From contig NZ_CP040755.1 in NCBI RefSeq assembly GCF_024585285.1, positions 2,728,001-2,792,000 on the forward strand: 64,000 nucleotides of DNA. The letters run 5' to 3'. The stretch comes from Colwellia sp. M166. GTDB lineage: Bacteria > Pseudomonadota > Gammaproteobacteria > Enterobacterales > Alteromonadaceae. Within the stretch, counting starts at the first letter, position 1, and each line of letters opens with the position of its first letter. Both the position numbers and the translations under genes were made by a program. Of the stretch, positions 44,767 through 54,417 are shown one piece after another. The notes below the pieces were generated by a model that was given only the letters and a program-made list of their open reading frames with translations, made no database searches and had not been told where the DNA came from.

Positions 44767-45492
44767 ATGGGACATGAAACGCCGAAAGTTTTGGTTGTTG
44801 ATGATGATATGCGTTTACGTGCCTTACTGGAACGATATTTAGTTGAACAGGGCTTTGTCGTTCGTAGTGCTGCTAACTCTGAGCAAATGGATAGATTACT
44901 CGAACGAGAAAACTTCCATTTATTAGTGCTTGATTTGATGTTACCTGGTGAAGATGGTTTATCTATTTGCCGTCGTTTACGTCAAAACTCTAATGATATC
45001 CCTATTGTTATGTTAACAGCAAAAGGCGATGAGGTAGACCGTATTATTGGTTTAGAGCTTGGCGCCGATGACTACATGCCAAAACCATTTAACCCTCGGG
45101 AATTGTTAGCACGTATTAAAGCGGTTTTACGTCGCCGAGTGCAGGAAGCCCCAGGTGCACCTTCACAAGAAGAAAATATTATTTCTTTTGGTGAATATCA
45201 ACTTAATCTTGCTACGCGCGAAATGCTTAAAGGTGATATCAATATGCCATTAACTAGCGGGGAGTTTGCGGTATTAAAGGCATTGATCACACACCCTAGA
45301 GAGCCATTATCACGTGATAAGTTAATGAACTTAGCGCGTGGTCGTGATTATTCGGCGTTAGAGCGTAGTATTGATGTCCAAGTGTCACGCTTACGCCGTA
45401 TGTTAGAAGAAGATCCCGCTAAACCTCGTTATATTCAAACCGTTTGGGGCTTGGGTTATGTCTTTGTTCCTGAAGGTAAGTCTGTTGAGTAA
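44767..45492 (+). CDS. ompR: osmolarity response regulator OmpR
   Basis: 241 residues. Receiver domain with the acidic pair in VLVVDDDMRLRALLERYL, phospho-acceptor Asp in LLVLDLMLPGEDGLSICRRL and lysine in DDYMPKPFNPRELLAR. C-terminal winged helix (LTSGEFAVLKALITHPREPL, ALERSIDVQVSRLRRMLEED). It controls outer-membrane porins and other envelope genes when phosphorylated by EnvZ, encoded 50 bp downstream. The first residues GHETPKVLVVDDD are close to enterobacterial OmpR. Confidence 0.95.
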   Translation: MGHETPKVLVVDDDMRLRALLERYLVEQGFVVRSAANSEQMDRLLERENFHLLVLDLMLPGEDGLSICRRLRQNSNDIPIVMLTAKGDEVDRIIGLELGADDYMPKPFNPRELLARIKAVLRRRVQEAPGAPSQEENIISFGEYQLNLATREMLKGDINMPLTSGEFAVLKALITHPREPLSRDKLMNLARGRDYSALERSIDVQVSRLRRMLEEDPAKPRYIQTVWGLGYVFVPEGKSVE

Positions 45493-45542
45493 TGACGCTA
45501 CTTAAAAACATGCAAAAAATAACCTTAATTTAGTAGAAGTAT

Positions 45543-46835
45543 ATGAAAATATTGCCACGTAGCGCCTTTGGTCAAACGGTGTTATTAATTGGCCTTTTGT
45601 TGTTAATTAATCAGGTTGTGTCGTTTATATCGATGTCGATATATATAATTCAGCCTAATGCACAACAGGTTAACCAGCTACTGGCAAAGCAAGTTAAGGT
45701 TGTTTTTATTGATGTTGCTGATGAAGTTTTAAGTCCTGCGATGGGAGAAGCGTTTCAGCGAGAAACTGGCATTGGTGTCTATCGTGAAGCTGCCGCAATG
45801 AAGCTTGGCTTGCAAGAGGCTGTTTATTACGCTTTTCGCTCGGAAGAAATGTCGAATTTATTAGGTGGCCCTGCTGAAGTCAGAATTTCACAAGGTGATG
45901 AATACCTATTTTGGATCCGTCCCCCACAAGCACCCGATTACTGGGTTAAAATTCCGATTAATGGCTTAGAAGAAGAAAATTTTTCACCGCTTATTGTGGT
46001 ACTCATGATTTTAGGAATTTTAAGTGTTATGGGTGGTTGGCTGTTTGTACGACAACTTAACCGGCCGCTAAGTGCCTTACAGCATGCTGCGCATGATGTT
46101 GGCCGTGGTGATTTTCCTGAACCCTTGACCGAGCGTGGCACGACTGAAATTGTTGCGGTAACGCGAGCCTTTAATCATATGTCTAAGGGCATTAAACAAC
46201 TTGAAGATGACCGTAATCTACTCATGGCAGGTATATCTCATGACTTACGCACGCCATTAACCCGTATTCGTTTAGCAACTGAAATGATCTCTGCACATGA
46301 TGATTTTTTAAAAGCAGGTATTGAAGGTGATATTGATGATATGAATAACATCATAGATCAGTTCATCGACTATATTCGCCATGATAGTAAGGATAAAGCT
46401 GAGTTAGGTGATATTAATACCTTGATTGAGGAAGTTGTGCAGTCAGAAAGCATTTTAGAGCGAGAAATTATTTTTACAGCTGAATCTTTACCGAAAGTGC
46501 CATTACGTTATGTTGCGATGAAACGAGCACTGGCAAATCTAATTCAAAATGCCCTACGTTATTCGAGCGGTAAAATTACCGTAACATCTGCATTTGATAA
46601 AAGTAAACGGGAAATTTATTTTTGTGTTTGTGATGAAGGACCAGGGATCCCCGAAGTTGATATTGAGCGTTTATTTCAACCCTTTACGCAAGGAGATAAA
46701 GCACGAGGAGGGGAAGGCAGTGGTTTAGGCTTAGCCATCATAAAGCGTATTGTTGACACTCACGGTGGTCGCGTTGAATTGTCTAATCGAGATGAGGGCG
46801 GTTTAAGCGCGAAAATTTGTTTACCGACCCAATAG
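45543..46835 (+). CDS. envZ: osmosensor histidine kinase EnvZ
   Basis: 430 residues. Two membrane helices (about 10-32 and 150-170) enclose a periplasmic part of about 120 residues. A HAMP domain ([20 protein letters not shown]) is followed by the H-box [20 protein letters not shown] and an ATPase domain with N ([14 protein letters not shown]), G1 ([19 protein letters not shown]) and G2 ([20 protein letters not shown]) boxes. It phosphorylates and dephosphorylates OmpR. In an operon with ompR and ended by a strong terminator shared with pckA. Confidence 0.95.
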   Translation: MKILPRSAFGQTVLLIGLLLLINQVVSFISMSIYIIQPNAQQVNQLLAKQVKVVFIDVADEVLSPAMGEAFQRETGIGVYREAAAMKLGLQEAVYYAFRSEEMSNLLGGPAEVRISQGDEYLFWIRPPQAPDYWVKIPINGLEEENFSPLIVVLMILGILSVMGGWLFVRQLNRPLSALQHAAHDVGRGDFPEPLTERGTTEIVAVTRAFNHMSKGIKQLEDDRNLLMAGISHDLRTPLTRIRLATEMISAHDDFLKAGIEGDIDDMNNIIDQFIDYIRHDSKDKAELGDINTLIEEVVQSESILEREIIFTAESLPKVPLRYVAMKRALANLIQNALRYSSGKITVTSAFDKSKREIYFCVCDEGPGIPEVDIERLFQPFTQGDKARGGEGSGLGLAIIKRIVDTHGGRVELSNRDEGGLSAKICLPTQ

Positions 46836-46879
46836 CATTAGTGCTAATTCACCAGATAAATTCATCAATGATGAGATAT

Positions 46880-46912
46880 AAAAAAGCCGTCGTATTGACG
46901 ACGGCTTTTTTT
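46880..46912. terminator. bidirectional terminator between envZ and pckA
   Basis: The stem AAAAAGCCGTCGT / ACGACGGCTTTTT with an ATTG loop has A/T runs on both sides and serves both converging genes. Confidence 0.9.
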
Positions 46913-46931
46913 AGATGCTGTGCGATTTAGA

Positions 46932-48542
46932 TTAAACTTTAGGGCCAGCATCAACCAATGATTTACCATTGTCAGTATCGGTAAATTTGTCAAAGTTGTT
47001 AACAAAGCGAGTAGCTAAGTCGACAGCTTTTTCATGCCACTGTGTTGATTCTGCATAAGTGTCGCGTGGATCTAAAATCTCGCTATTAACACCAGCAATA
47101 CTCGTTGGAATGTCTAAATTGAATAATGGTAAAACTTGTGTTTCTGCATTATCAATTGAACCATCTAAAATGGCATCAATAATGGCGCGAGTATCTTTAA
47201 TTGAAATACGTTTGCCTGTGCCGTTCCAACCGGTGTTAACTAAATAAGCTTCTGCGCCGACTGCTTGCATACGTTTGCGCAGTACTTCGGCGTATTGTGT
47301 TGGGTGTAAGCTTAGGAACGCCGCACCAAAACAACTTGAGAATGTTGGTGTTGGTTCAGTGATGCCTCGCTCAGTGCCGGCAAGTTTTGCTGTGAAACCA
47401 GACAAAAAGTAATACTCTGTTTGTGCAGGAGTTAACTTAGCAACAGGTGGTAATACACCAAAAGCATCAGCAGTTAAGAAAATAACCTTTTTTGCATGGC
47501 CAGCACGAGAAACAGGTTTTACAATGTTATCAATATGGTGAATAGGGTATGAAACACGAGTATTCTCAGTATTTGAGTTATCGTCAAAATCAATTTCGCC
47601 CTTTTCGTTAACCACAACGTTTTCTAGTAACGCGTCGCGACGGATAGCATTGTAGATGTCAGGTTCGTTTTCTTTACTTAAGTTGATGGTTTTTGCGTAA
47701 CAACCACCTTCAAAGTTAAATACACCATTTTCATCCCAACCATGTTCATCATCACCAATAAGCTGGCGTTTAGGATCAGTTGATAATGTAGTTTTACCTG
47801 TACCTGATAAACCAAAGAAAATAGCTGTATCACCATCTTCACCGACGTTAGCACTACAATGCATCGAGGCAATGCCTTTTAAAGGTAATAAGTAGTTCAT
47901 CATAGAGAACATACCTTTTTTCATTTCGCCACCGTACCAAGTACCACCGATAAGTTGCATTCTTTCAGTTAAGTTAAATGCAACAAAATTTTCTGAATTT
48001 AAACCTTGTTCTTGCCAGTTGGGGTTGGTGGCTTTTGCACCATTCATGACGATAAAGTCAGGTTCGTAATTTGCTAATTCAGCATCGGTTGGGCGAATAA
48101 ACATGTTTTTAACAAAATGTGCCTGCCAAGCGACTTCTGTGATAAAACGAACTTTTAAACGGGTAGCGTCATCAGCACCACAAAAGGTATCAACAACGAA
48201 TAAGCGCTTGCCAGATAGTTGCTCAGTTACTAAGCCTTTTAAATCAGTCCATGTTTCTTGTGTCATTGGCTTGTTGTCATTTTTACCTTGATCTGACCAC
48301 CAAACAGTATCACGGCTGGTATCGTCACGGACGATATATTTATCTTTTGGAGAGCGGCCAGTAAAAATGCCAGTGTCTACTGAAACAGCGCCAAGTTCGG
48401 TCACTACGCCTTTATCAAAACCTGTGAGATCAGATCTTGTTTCCTCAGCAAAAAGTAACTCATAAGACGGATTGTAAACGACCTCTGCAACATTAGTGAT
48501 GCCGTATGAAGATAAATCTATTGAGTTTTCTAAAGCTGCCAT
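46932..48542 (-). CDS. pckA: phosphoenolpyruvate carboxykinase (ATP)
   Basis: 536 residues, usual size. It decarboxylates and phosphorylates oxaloacetate to PEP, the entry to gluconeogenesis in the cytoplasm. P-loop [13 protein letters not shown] and [20 protein letters not shown] (metal-binding and PCK signature), with [11 protein letters not shown] near the N-terminus for substrate. AGGAG precedes the ATG at a slightly long distance. Its leader holds two consecutive inverted repeats (48633-48682) that may be operator or RNA structure. Next to ompR-envZ as in other Alteromonadales, as I recall. Confidence 0.97.
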   Translation of the reverse strand: MAALENSIDLSSYGITNVAEVVYNPSYELLFAEETRSDLTGFDKGVVTELGAVSVDTGIFTGRSPKDKYIVRDDTSRDTVWWSDQGKNDNKPMTQETWTDLKGLVTEQLSGKRLFVVDTFCGADDATRLKVRFITEVAWQAHFVKNMFIRPTDAELANYEPDFIVMNGAKATNPNWQEQGLNSENFVAFNLTERMQLIGGTWYGGEMKKGMFSMMNYLLPLKGIASMHCSANVGEDGDTAIFFGLSGTGKTTLSTDPKRQLIGDDEHGWDENGVFNFEGGCYAKTINLSKENEPDIYNAIRRDALLENVVVNEKGEIDFDDNSNTENTRVSYPIHHIDNIVKPVSRAGHAKKVIFLTADAFGVLPPVAKLTPAQTEYYFLSGFTAKLAGTERGITEPTPTFSSCFGAAFLSLHPTQYAEVLRKRMQAVGAEAYLVNTGWNGTGKRISIKDTRAIIDAILDGSIDNAETQVLPLFNLDIPTSIAGVNSEILDPRDTYAESTQWHEKAVDLATRFVNNFDKFTDTDNGKSLVDAGPKV

Positions 48543-48932
48543 TGCGAATTCGCTCCTAAAAAGTATGACGTTTTTTAAATGAATAGTGTGGTATTTCCGA
48601 TTATGGGCGCCAATTTTAGGTGATTGTTGAGCAAAACGAAAGTTTTTTTTCTTTCGTTTTGAAAGTTTTCATTATAACTTTCACTTTTTTTTTGTTGAGA
48701 TTTTTATTATGTCAAACGTCAAGCCAATTTTTTATACAAAACCATTTTAAATTTTATTGTTATTTATAATAAAATCAAACACTTGTTCTTGTTACTGAGT
48801 TGACCGAATGGTCAGGAAAATGAGTCGTTATTGAGGAGGTAAAAATTGAATGAAATTTATTAAATGTTTCGAAGTGATACGAATGAAAGCATATTTTCCA
48901 TTCGTATACTTATCTAACGAAACTTTTAATAA
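48543..48932. other. non-coding stretch upstream of pckA and downstream of mrcA
   Basis: About 390 bases with no credible gene. It contains two inverted repeats close to pckA (48633-48682) and long T- and A-rich runs. The part nearer mrcA shows nothing I can name. Confidence 0.5.
48633..48682. promoter_or_regulatory. tandem inverted repeats in the pckA leader
   Basis: First repeat: AAAACGAAAG / CTTTCGTTTT, perfect 10-bp arms around eight Ts. Second: GAAAGTT / AACTTTC around eight bases. Both share the half-site GAAAG/CTTTC. They lie about 90-150 bases upstream of the pckA start and may bind a regulator or fold in RNA. Confidence 0.5.
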
Positions 48933-51512
48933 CTAATCGAATATTTCCCCTTCGCTGCTTTCAATAGGGTTGCTACCATCAAGGATCTCGCTACTTATAT
49001 CTTCACTAATGTATTCTGTCGGGGCAGAGCCTAATTCAAAGTACTCAAAACGGCTGGATTTATCTGTTTTCTTGGTTAATTTTCCTGAGGCTTTATCTAT
49101 GCGAACCGACATCAGTGCTTGTGGCTGTTCAAATGGTTCAACAGGAAGGTCTGCTAGTGCAACTTTCATAAAATTAATCCAAGCTGGCTGTGCTGATTTT
49201 GCACCAAACTCTTTGCCTGTGGTTTGTGCTTTACCTAAGTTACTGTTATAAACCGTTCGACCTAGATTACGGCTAGGATCGTCAAAACCTATCCAAGATG
49301 TAGTGACTAGTCTGCGACTATAGCCGGAAAACCAAGCATCTTTTGCTTGGTTGGTGGTACCTGTTTTACCTGCAATATCTCTGCGTTTAAGTGTACGGGC
49401 ACGATAGCCAGTACCTTGCCAATAAGGTTTTATATTCCAGTCAGCCCCCCAAATAGCGGAGTTAAGAGCTTCAGTCATTAAGAATGCATTTTGTGCACTA
49501 ATTACCCGTCCAGCTTTATTAATAACTTTTGGCTCAAGTATGGTATCGGTAATGTTATCTAAAGTATCATTGTCTTTATTTTTAGTTTCTAAAACTGAGG
49601 CTGTTGGAAAATTATCCTCACAGTGATCACAAGCAATAGCGGGGTTAGCTTGGAAAATAACTTTACCGAATGAGTCTTCAATGCGTTCGACTAAATAGGG
49701 CTGAATTAAAAAACCACCATTGGCAAAAGTAGCAAAGCCTGTTGCTACCTCTAAAGGTGTTAAAGAGGCTGATCCTAAAGCTAGAGATTCATTACGGGGT
49801 AAGTCATCAGGATCAAAGCCAAACGAGGCCAAGTAGGGAATAATTTTATCTAAGCCGACATCTCTGAGTAATCGAACGGCAATAACGTTTTTTGATTGTG
49901 CAAGCGCTAAACGCAAGCGAATTTCCCCGTTATAAACTGGCGGTGAATTTTTTGGACGCCAGACTACGCCTGAACTTCTATCCCATTGATTTATTGGTGC
50001 GTCATTAACTATTGATGCTAAGGTATAACCACTGTCTAGTGCTGCAGAGTAGATAAAAGGTTTAATATTGGAGCCCACTTGCCGTTTAGCTTGAGTTACA
50101 CGGTTGAATTGACTTTGGATAAAACTAAAACCACCCACGGCTGCTTTTATTGCTCCATTGTCAGTCGCCAAAGATACCAGCGCTGAACTCACATCGGGCA
50201 ATTGACTCAGGCGATAGCCTGTTGCTGACGGCGTGACCATAATGATATCGCCAGTTTTGACTATTTCATTTGCGTTATTGGGAGCTGGGCCTTGCTTATC
50301 GTCGTTAAAGTAAGCTCGTGCCCACGACAACCCTGGCCACTCGATAGTGATATCAGAGCCAGCTTCTAATCTGACTTTAATCGAGCGCTCTAAGGTTTCA
50401 GTAACAACGCCAGGAACAAGTGAGTGATAGCTGCTTAAAGGCGCGAGGGCTTGTGCTATTTCATCATCACTTATTGGCTCAGCTATTGTGTTGCTGGGAG
50501 CATTTATTTCAGTCGAATTTAATTGCTCATCGTTTGCTGGTCGTAAACTTGTCAGAGGACCGCGATAACCGTGACGTTGATCATAGGCAATTATGTTATT
50601 AATGACAGCTTGTTGTGCGGCATGCTGCAGCTTTGAAGTTACGGTAGTGAAAACCTTATATCCGCCGGTATAAGCAGCTTCCTTACCAAAACGCTCAATC
50701 ATTTCTTGATGAGCCATTTCGGCAATATAAGGTGCATTTAACTCTATTTCCGCACCATGTTTTTCGGCTGTAATTGGCTGCTTATTGGCTGTTAACATCT
50801 CTTGCTCAGTAATATAGCCAGCATTATACATACGTTGCAACACCACTGTCCGTCTCTGCATTGCACGATCCGGACGGCTAATTGGATTCATGGTTGAAGG
50901 CGCTTTTGGTAATCCTGCTAATACCGCAATTTGAGCTAAGCTCAGCTCTTTAACATCTTTACCATAATATACTTGTGCAGCAGCACCAAAACCGAAGGAC
51001 CGATGCCCTAAAGATATTTTATTCATATAGAGAGCCAGTATTTCATCTTTGGTCAGTAGACTTTCAATGTGAAAGGAGATGAATATTTCTCGGATTTTTC
51101 GGACATAAGTTTGCTCACGAGTTAAAAAGAAGTTTCGTGCAACTTGCATGGTGATGGTACTTGCACCACCTTTATTTTGTCCGGTTAACTGGCCTAATAT
51201 GGCTCGGCCCATACCGATAGGATCAACACCAAAATGCAGGTAAAAACGGTCGTCTTCAGTGGCTAAGATCGCATTGATTAGTTGTTTGGGCATTTCATCT
51301 AATGTTAGCGGGATACGTTTCTTTTCGCCAAATTGAGAAATAAGTTTACCGTCAGCGCTGAATATTTGCATTGGCGTTTGCCATTGCAAATCTCTCAGTG
51401 AGTCAACACTGGGTAAGCTTGAACGCATGGATAAATAAATTCCGGCAAGCGCTAGAATTCCAATTAATATCAATACAGAGCCTGCTTTTAACAGATTTTT
51501 TATAGAAAACAC
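48933..51512 (-). CDS. mrcA: penicillin-binding protein 1A
   Basis: 859 residues. Bifunctional peptidoglycan synthase anchored by one N-terminal helix (GSVLILIGILALAGIYLSM). Glycosyltransferase family 51 domain: ILATEDDRFYLHFGVDPIGM, GASTITMQVARNFFLTRE. Transpeptidase domain: active serine in SxxK of RQVGSNIKPFIYSAALDSGY, SKN in LALAQSKNVIAVRLL, KTGTT in IAGKTGTTNQAKDAWFSGYS. An OB-like insert lies between. Start codon GTG 51512, weak ribosome-binding site. Divergent from pilM, the usual arrangement in Gammaproteobacteria. Confidence 0.95.
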   Translation of the reverse strand: MFSIKNLLKAGSVLILIGILALAGIYLSMRSSLPSVDSLRDLQWQTPMQIFSADGKLISQFGEKKRIPLTLDEMPKQLINAILATEDDRFYLHFGVDPIGMGRAILGQLTGQNKGGASTITMQVARNFFLTREQTYVRKIREIFISFHIESLLTKDEILALYMNKISLGHRSFGFGAAAQVYYGKDVKELSLAQIAVLAGLPKAPSTMNPISRPDRAMQRRTVVLQRMYNAGYITEQEMLTANKQPITAEKHGAEIELNAPYIAEMAHQEMIERFGKEAAYTGGYKVFTTVTSKLQHAAQQAVINNIIAYDQRHGYRGPLTSLRPANDEQLNSTEINAPSNTIAEPISDDEIAQALAPLSSYHSLVPGVVTETLERSIKVRLEAGSDITIEWPGLSWARAYFNDDKQGPAPNNANEIVKTGDIIMVTPSATGYRLSQLPDVSSALVSLATDNGAIKAAVGGFSFIQSQFNRVTQAKRQVGSNIKPFIYSAALDSGYTLASIVNDAPINQWDRSSGVVWRPKNSPPVYNGEIRLRLALAQSKNVIAVRLLRDVGLDKIIPYLASFGFDPDDLPRNESLALGSASLTPLEVATGFATFANGGFLIQPYLVERIEDSFGKVIFQANPAIACDHCEDNFPTASVLETKNKDNDTLDNITDTILEPKVINKAGRVISAQNAFLMTEALNSAIWGADWNIKPYWQGTGYRARTLKRRDIAGKTGTTNQAKDAWFSGYSRRLVTTSWIGFDDPSRNLGRTVYNSNLGKAQTTGKEFGAKSAQPAWINFMKVALADLPVEPFEQPQALMSVRIDKASGKLTKKTDKSSRFEYFELGSAPTEYISEDISSEILDGSNPIESSEGEIFD

Positions 51513-51643
51513 AGAGGGATGCTCAATAAAAGTTATAAAAATGACGTAATAATACTAGTATATCCTGTAAAAGCATGTAATAAATGTATTTATACGAATT
51601 TTATGCCTAATATTATAATAATAAAATGTTCTAGTAGGATTCT

Positions 51644-52723
51644 ATGTTAAGTAGTTTATGGAAAAAAAAGACCTCATTAATGGTAGGAATTGACATTGGT
51701 TCCCACTCTATTAAAGCTGTTCTACTGAGCCAAAACGATACTGGATATGTGCTGGAAACTGTCGCCATTGAAGCGATGCCAAGAGGGGCTATTGTTGATA
51801 GAGAAATTCAGGATATTGACGCGGTTGGTAAAGTTGTAGCGAAAATTCGAAAAAAAATATCCTCGTCAGTAAGCCAAGCCGCATCGGCAGTTTCTGGGCA
51901 AACGGTTATTACGAAAATCATCTATATGGATGTTGCACTAAACGAACAAGAATTGGCCAGTCAAATTGAAATTGAAGCTGATAGCTTGATCCCTTACCCT
52001 CTCGATGAAGTTAGCTTAGATTTTGAATCACTTGACATTAATGAGTCGGACCCAAGTAAAATTAATGTTTTGCTCAGCGCTGCTCGTACTGAATCTGTAG
52101 AGGCACGTGTTGCAGCATTAGACGCGGGTGGCTTTGATGCAAAAGTGATTGATGTTGAGTCGTATGCAATTAGCCGTGCTTTTGATTTAACCTTGCGGCA
52201 GTTGCCAGATGATGCTGCAGATAAAGTTGTTGCTACGGTTGATTTAGGCGCCACTATGACACTATTTTCAGTTACTGAAGCGAGCAAGCATATTTACAGT
52301 CGTGATCAACTTTTTGGTGGCGAGCAATATACTCGTGCAATCGTTTCTTATTATAATAAATCTTTTGAAGATGCTGAGTTAGCAAAACTCACTAATGATT
52401 TACCTGCCAACTATACTTTTGAAGTTTTAGCGCCTTTTCATACGATATTAGTACAACAGATTCGTCGTGCTATCCAAATGTTTCTAACCACCAGCGGCCA
52501 AGAAAAAATTGATTACCTTGTTATCTCAGGTGGTAGTGCTTTAGTGGAAGGAATAGAACAACTACTAACTGAAGAGCTGGCTATCCATACGGTGATAGCG
52601 AACCCTTTTTCAGGCATGGAAATTTCCACTAAGATTGATCAAGAACAGCTAGTGAAAACAGCGCCTCGTCTTATGGTGGCGGCCGGTTTAGCATTAAGGA
52701 GTTTTGTTCCGTGGCATATATAA
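51644..52723 (+). CDS. pilM: type IV pilus assembly protein PilM
   Basis: 359 residues. Actin-like cytoplasmic ATPase fold: MVGIDIGSHSIKAVLLSQ (phosphate 1), VATVDLGATMTLFSV (phosphate 2), LVISGGSALVEGIEQLLTEE (adenosine). It binds the cytoplasmic tail of PilN and links the inner-membrane platform of the pilus machine. AGGATT lies before the ATG. First gene of pilMNOPQ; it overlaps pilN by 13 bases. Confidence 0.95.
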   Translation: MLSSLWKKKTSLMVGIDIGSHSIKAVLLSQNDTGYVLETVAIEAMPRGAIVDREIQDIDAVGKVVAKIRKKISSSVSQAASAVSGQTVITKIIYMDVALNEQELASQIEIEADSLIPYPLDEVSLDFESLDINESDPSKINVLLSAARTESVEARVAALDAGGFDAKVIDVESYAISRAFDLTLRQLPDDAADKVVATVDLGATMTLFSVTEASKHIYSRDQLFGGEQYTRAIVSYYNKSFEDAELAKLTNDLPANYTFEVLAPFHTILVQQIRRAIQMFLTTSGQEKIDYLVISGGSALVEGIEQLLTEELAIHTVIANPFSGMEISTKIDQEQLVKTAPRLMVAAGLALRSFVPWHI

Positions 52724-53280
52724 ATTTATTACCATGGCGTGAAGAAGCCGAAAAAGCCAAACAGCGAGAGTACTTTACGGTATTAACTGCAGTTGCCCTG
52801 GGCACTTTTGCTTTGGTATTTTTAGTGAACCAATTTTATCAAATGCGTATTGATGGTCAAAACACCCGTAATCAGTTTTTGCAAAATGAAATTAAAGTGC
52901 TGGACTTACGTATTGCAAAAATAAAATCGCTTAACGAAAAGAAAAAAGAACTTAAAAAGCGCACTAATGTTATAGAACAATTACAGCGTAGCCGTAATGT
53001 TGGTACCCAAGTATTGAATGAAATAGCGCAAGTAGTGCCTAATGGTATTTATCTTACGCGCTTAGAAAAGCAGGGTAATAGCCTGAGTATTGTCGGTAAA
53101 AGTGAGTCAAACAATCATTTGGCTAACATGATCAGAGAGATAGAACGCTCTGATTTATTTGAAGGTGCGATACTTGAGTCAATAACCTCAAATGATGCCA
53201 CCAGTAAATTGTTAAGCGATTTCAAAATGCAAGTTCGCATTAAAGGCTTAATGAATCTGAATGAGCTAGGGGCGCCATGA
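52711..53280 (+). CDS. pilN: type IV pilus assembly protein PilN
   Basis: 189 residues from a GTG with AAGGAG upstream. The N-terminal AYINLLPWREEAEKAKQREY is the tail that binds PilM. One membrane helix (VALGTFALVFLVNQFY) is followed by a coiled coil and a ferredoxin-like periplasmic domain. Pairs with PilO. Overlaps pilO by four bases. Confidence 0.95.
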   Translation: MAYINLLPWREEAEKAKQREYFTVLTAVALGTFALVFLVNQFYQMRIDGQNTRNQFLQNEIKVLDLRIAKIKSLNEKKKELKKRTNVIEQLQRSRNVGTQVLNEIAQVVPNGIYLTRLEKQGNSLSIVGKSESNNHLANMIREIERSDLFEGAILESITSNDATSKLLSDFKMQVRIKGLMNLNELGAP

Positions 53281-53888
53281 TGAATTTTGATTTATCAGAA
53301 TTTACCGAGCAATTTAATGGCTTAGAACTTGATAATATTGGTCAATGGCCGAAAGCAGCGAAAGTTGTTTTATCGATATTCTTAGTTATTTTAGTTCTAG
53401 GTTTAGGCTATGCGCTGATGATTAGCGACCAAATTAAGCAGCTTGAACGTGTTACAGCTGAAGAAACGACCTTAAAACAACAATACCAAGCTAAATATCA
53501 TATTTCAGCGAATTTAGAGCGCTTCGAACAGCAGATGATTGAAGCGGAAGCAATGTTTGCTAAACAGTTGAAAAGTCTACCAGAAAGCCATGAAACACCG
53601 GGTTTATTAGATGATATCACTTTTGTTGGTACCACCACGGGACTTGATTTTGTCAAACTAAATTGGCAACCAGAAATTGAGCAAGAAATTTATATTGAGT
53701 TACCGATAGATATCGAAGTTTTAGGGTCGTACCATGAGTTTGGACAGTTTGTAAGTCGGATTGCTGGTTTACCACGAATTGTCACTCTGCATGATTTTGA
53801 TATTAACCTGCAAAAGCAGAACTCTGGAGACTTAAAGTTAAAGCTGCAAGCTAAAACCTATCGTTATCGGGAGGCAGCAGAAAAATGA
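53277..53888 (+). CDS. pilO: type IV pilus assembly protein PilO
   Basis: 203 residues. Short cytoplasmic part with IGQWPKAAKVVLSIFLVILV as the membrane helix, then a coiled coil (LERVTAEETTLKQQYQAKYH) and a periplasmic domain including ELPIDIEVLGSYHEFGQFVS. Heterodimer partner of PilN; aligns the secretin with the inner-membrane platform. Overlaps pilP by four bases. Confidence 0.95.
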   Translation: MMNFDLSEFTEQFNGLELDNIGQWPKAAKVVLSIFLVILVLGLGYALMISDQIKQLERVTAEETTLKQQYQAKYHISANLERFEQQMIEAEAMFAKQLKSLPESHETPGLLDDITFVGTTTGLDFVKLNWQPEIEQEIYIELPIDIEVLGSYHEFGQFVSRIAGLPRIVTLHDFDINLQKQNSGDLKLKLQAKTYRYREAAEK

Positions 53889-54415
53889 GAATACTTTTTA
53901 TATTAAGTGCTGTGCTATTAACGGGGTGTTTTGGTGATACTAATGACTTAAAATTATATATTGCTAATGTGCAATCAACTACTGCAAGTTCGATAGAACC
54001 GATGCCAGAAGTGACTGTGTTTGACCACTTTGACTATGCTGTCCAAACTCTACGTAGTCCATTTGATGCCCCGAAACCTGAAGCAATCCAAGAAAAAATT
54101 CAACAAATGTCAGGCTGTTTAAGCCCAGATCCACGGCGTAGAAAACAACCTTTAGAGAAGTATTCACTGAGTGATTTAATTATGCGTGGCACGTTAGGTG
54201 AATTGGGCGTGACTTGGGCTTTAGTTGAAGCGTCTGATAACACCTTACATCGCGTGGCGGTAGGCAGTTATGTTGGTTTATACCATGGCCGAATTACCAC
54301 AGTAAGCCAAGATAATATAAAAGTATTAGAATTAATTCCTGATGGCGCAGGGTGTTGGGTAGAACGTGAGACGGTTGTTGCCATGACACAGGCAAGTGCA
54401 GAGGAGCAAAGATAG
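53885..54415 (+). CDS. pilP: type IV pilus lipoprotein PilP
   Basis: 176 residues. Lipoprotein signal MRILFILSAVLLTGCFGD with lipobox LTGC. The middle is unstructured, with RSPFDAPKP typical of PilP. The C-terminal beta domain (LGELGVTWALVEASDNTLHR, VAVGSYVGLYHGRITTV) docks on PilQ. Between pilO and pilQ, two bases before pilQ. Confidence 0.95.
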   Translation: MRILFILSAVLLTGCFGDTNDLKLYIANVQSTTASSIEPMPEVTVFDHFDYAVQTLRSPFDAPKPEAIQEKIQQMSGCLSPDPRRRKQPLEKYSLSDLIMRGTLGELGVTWALVEASDNTLHRVAVGSYVGLYHGRITTVSQDNIKVLELIPDGAGCWVERETVVAMTQASAEEQR

Positions 54416-54417
54416 TA

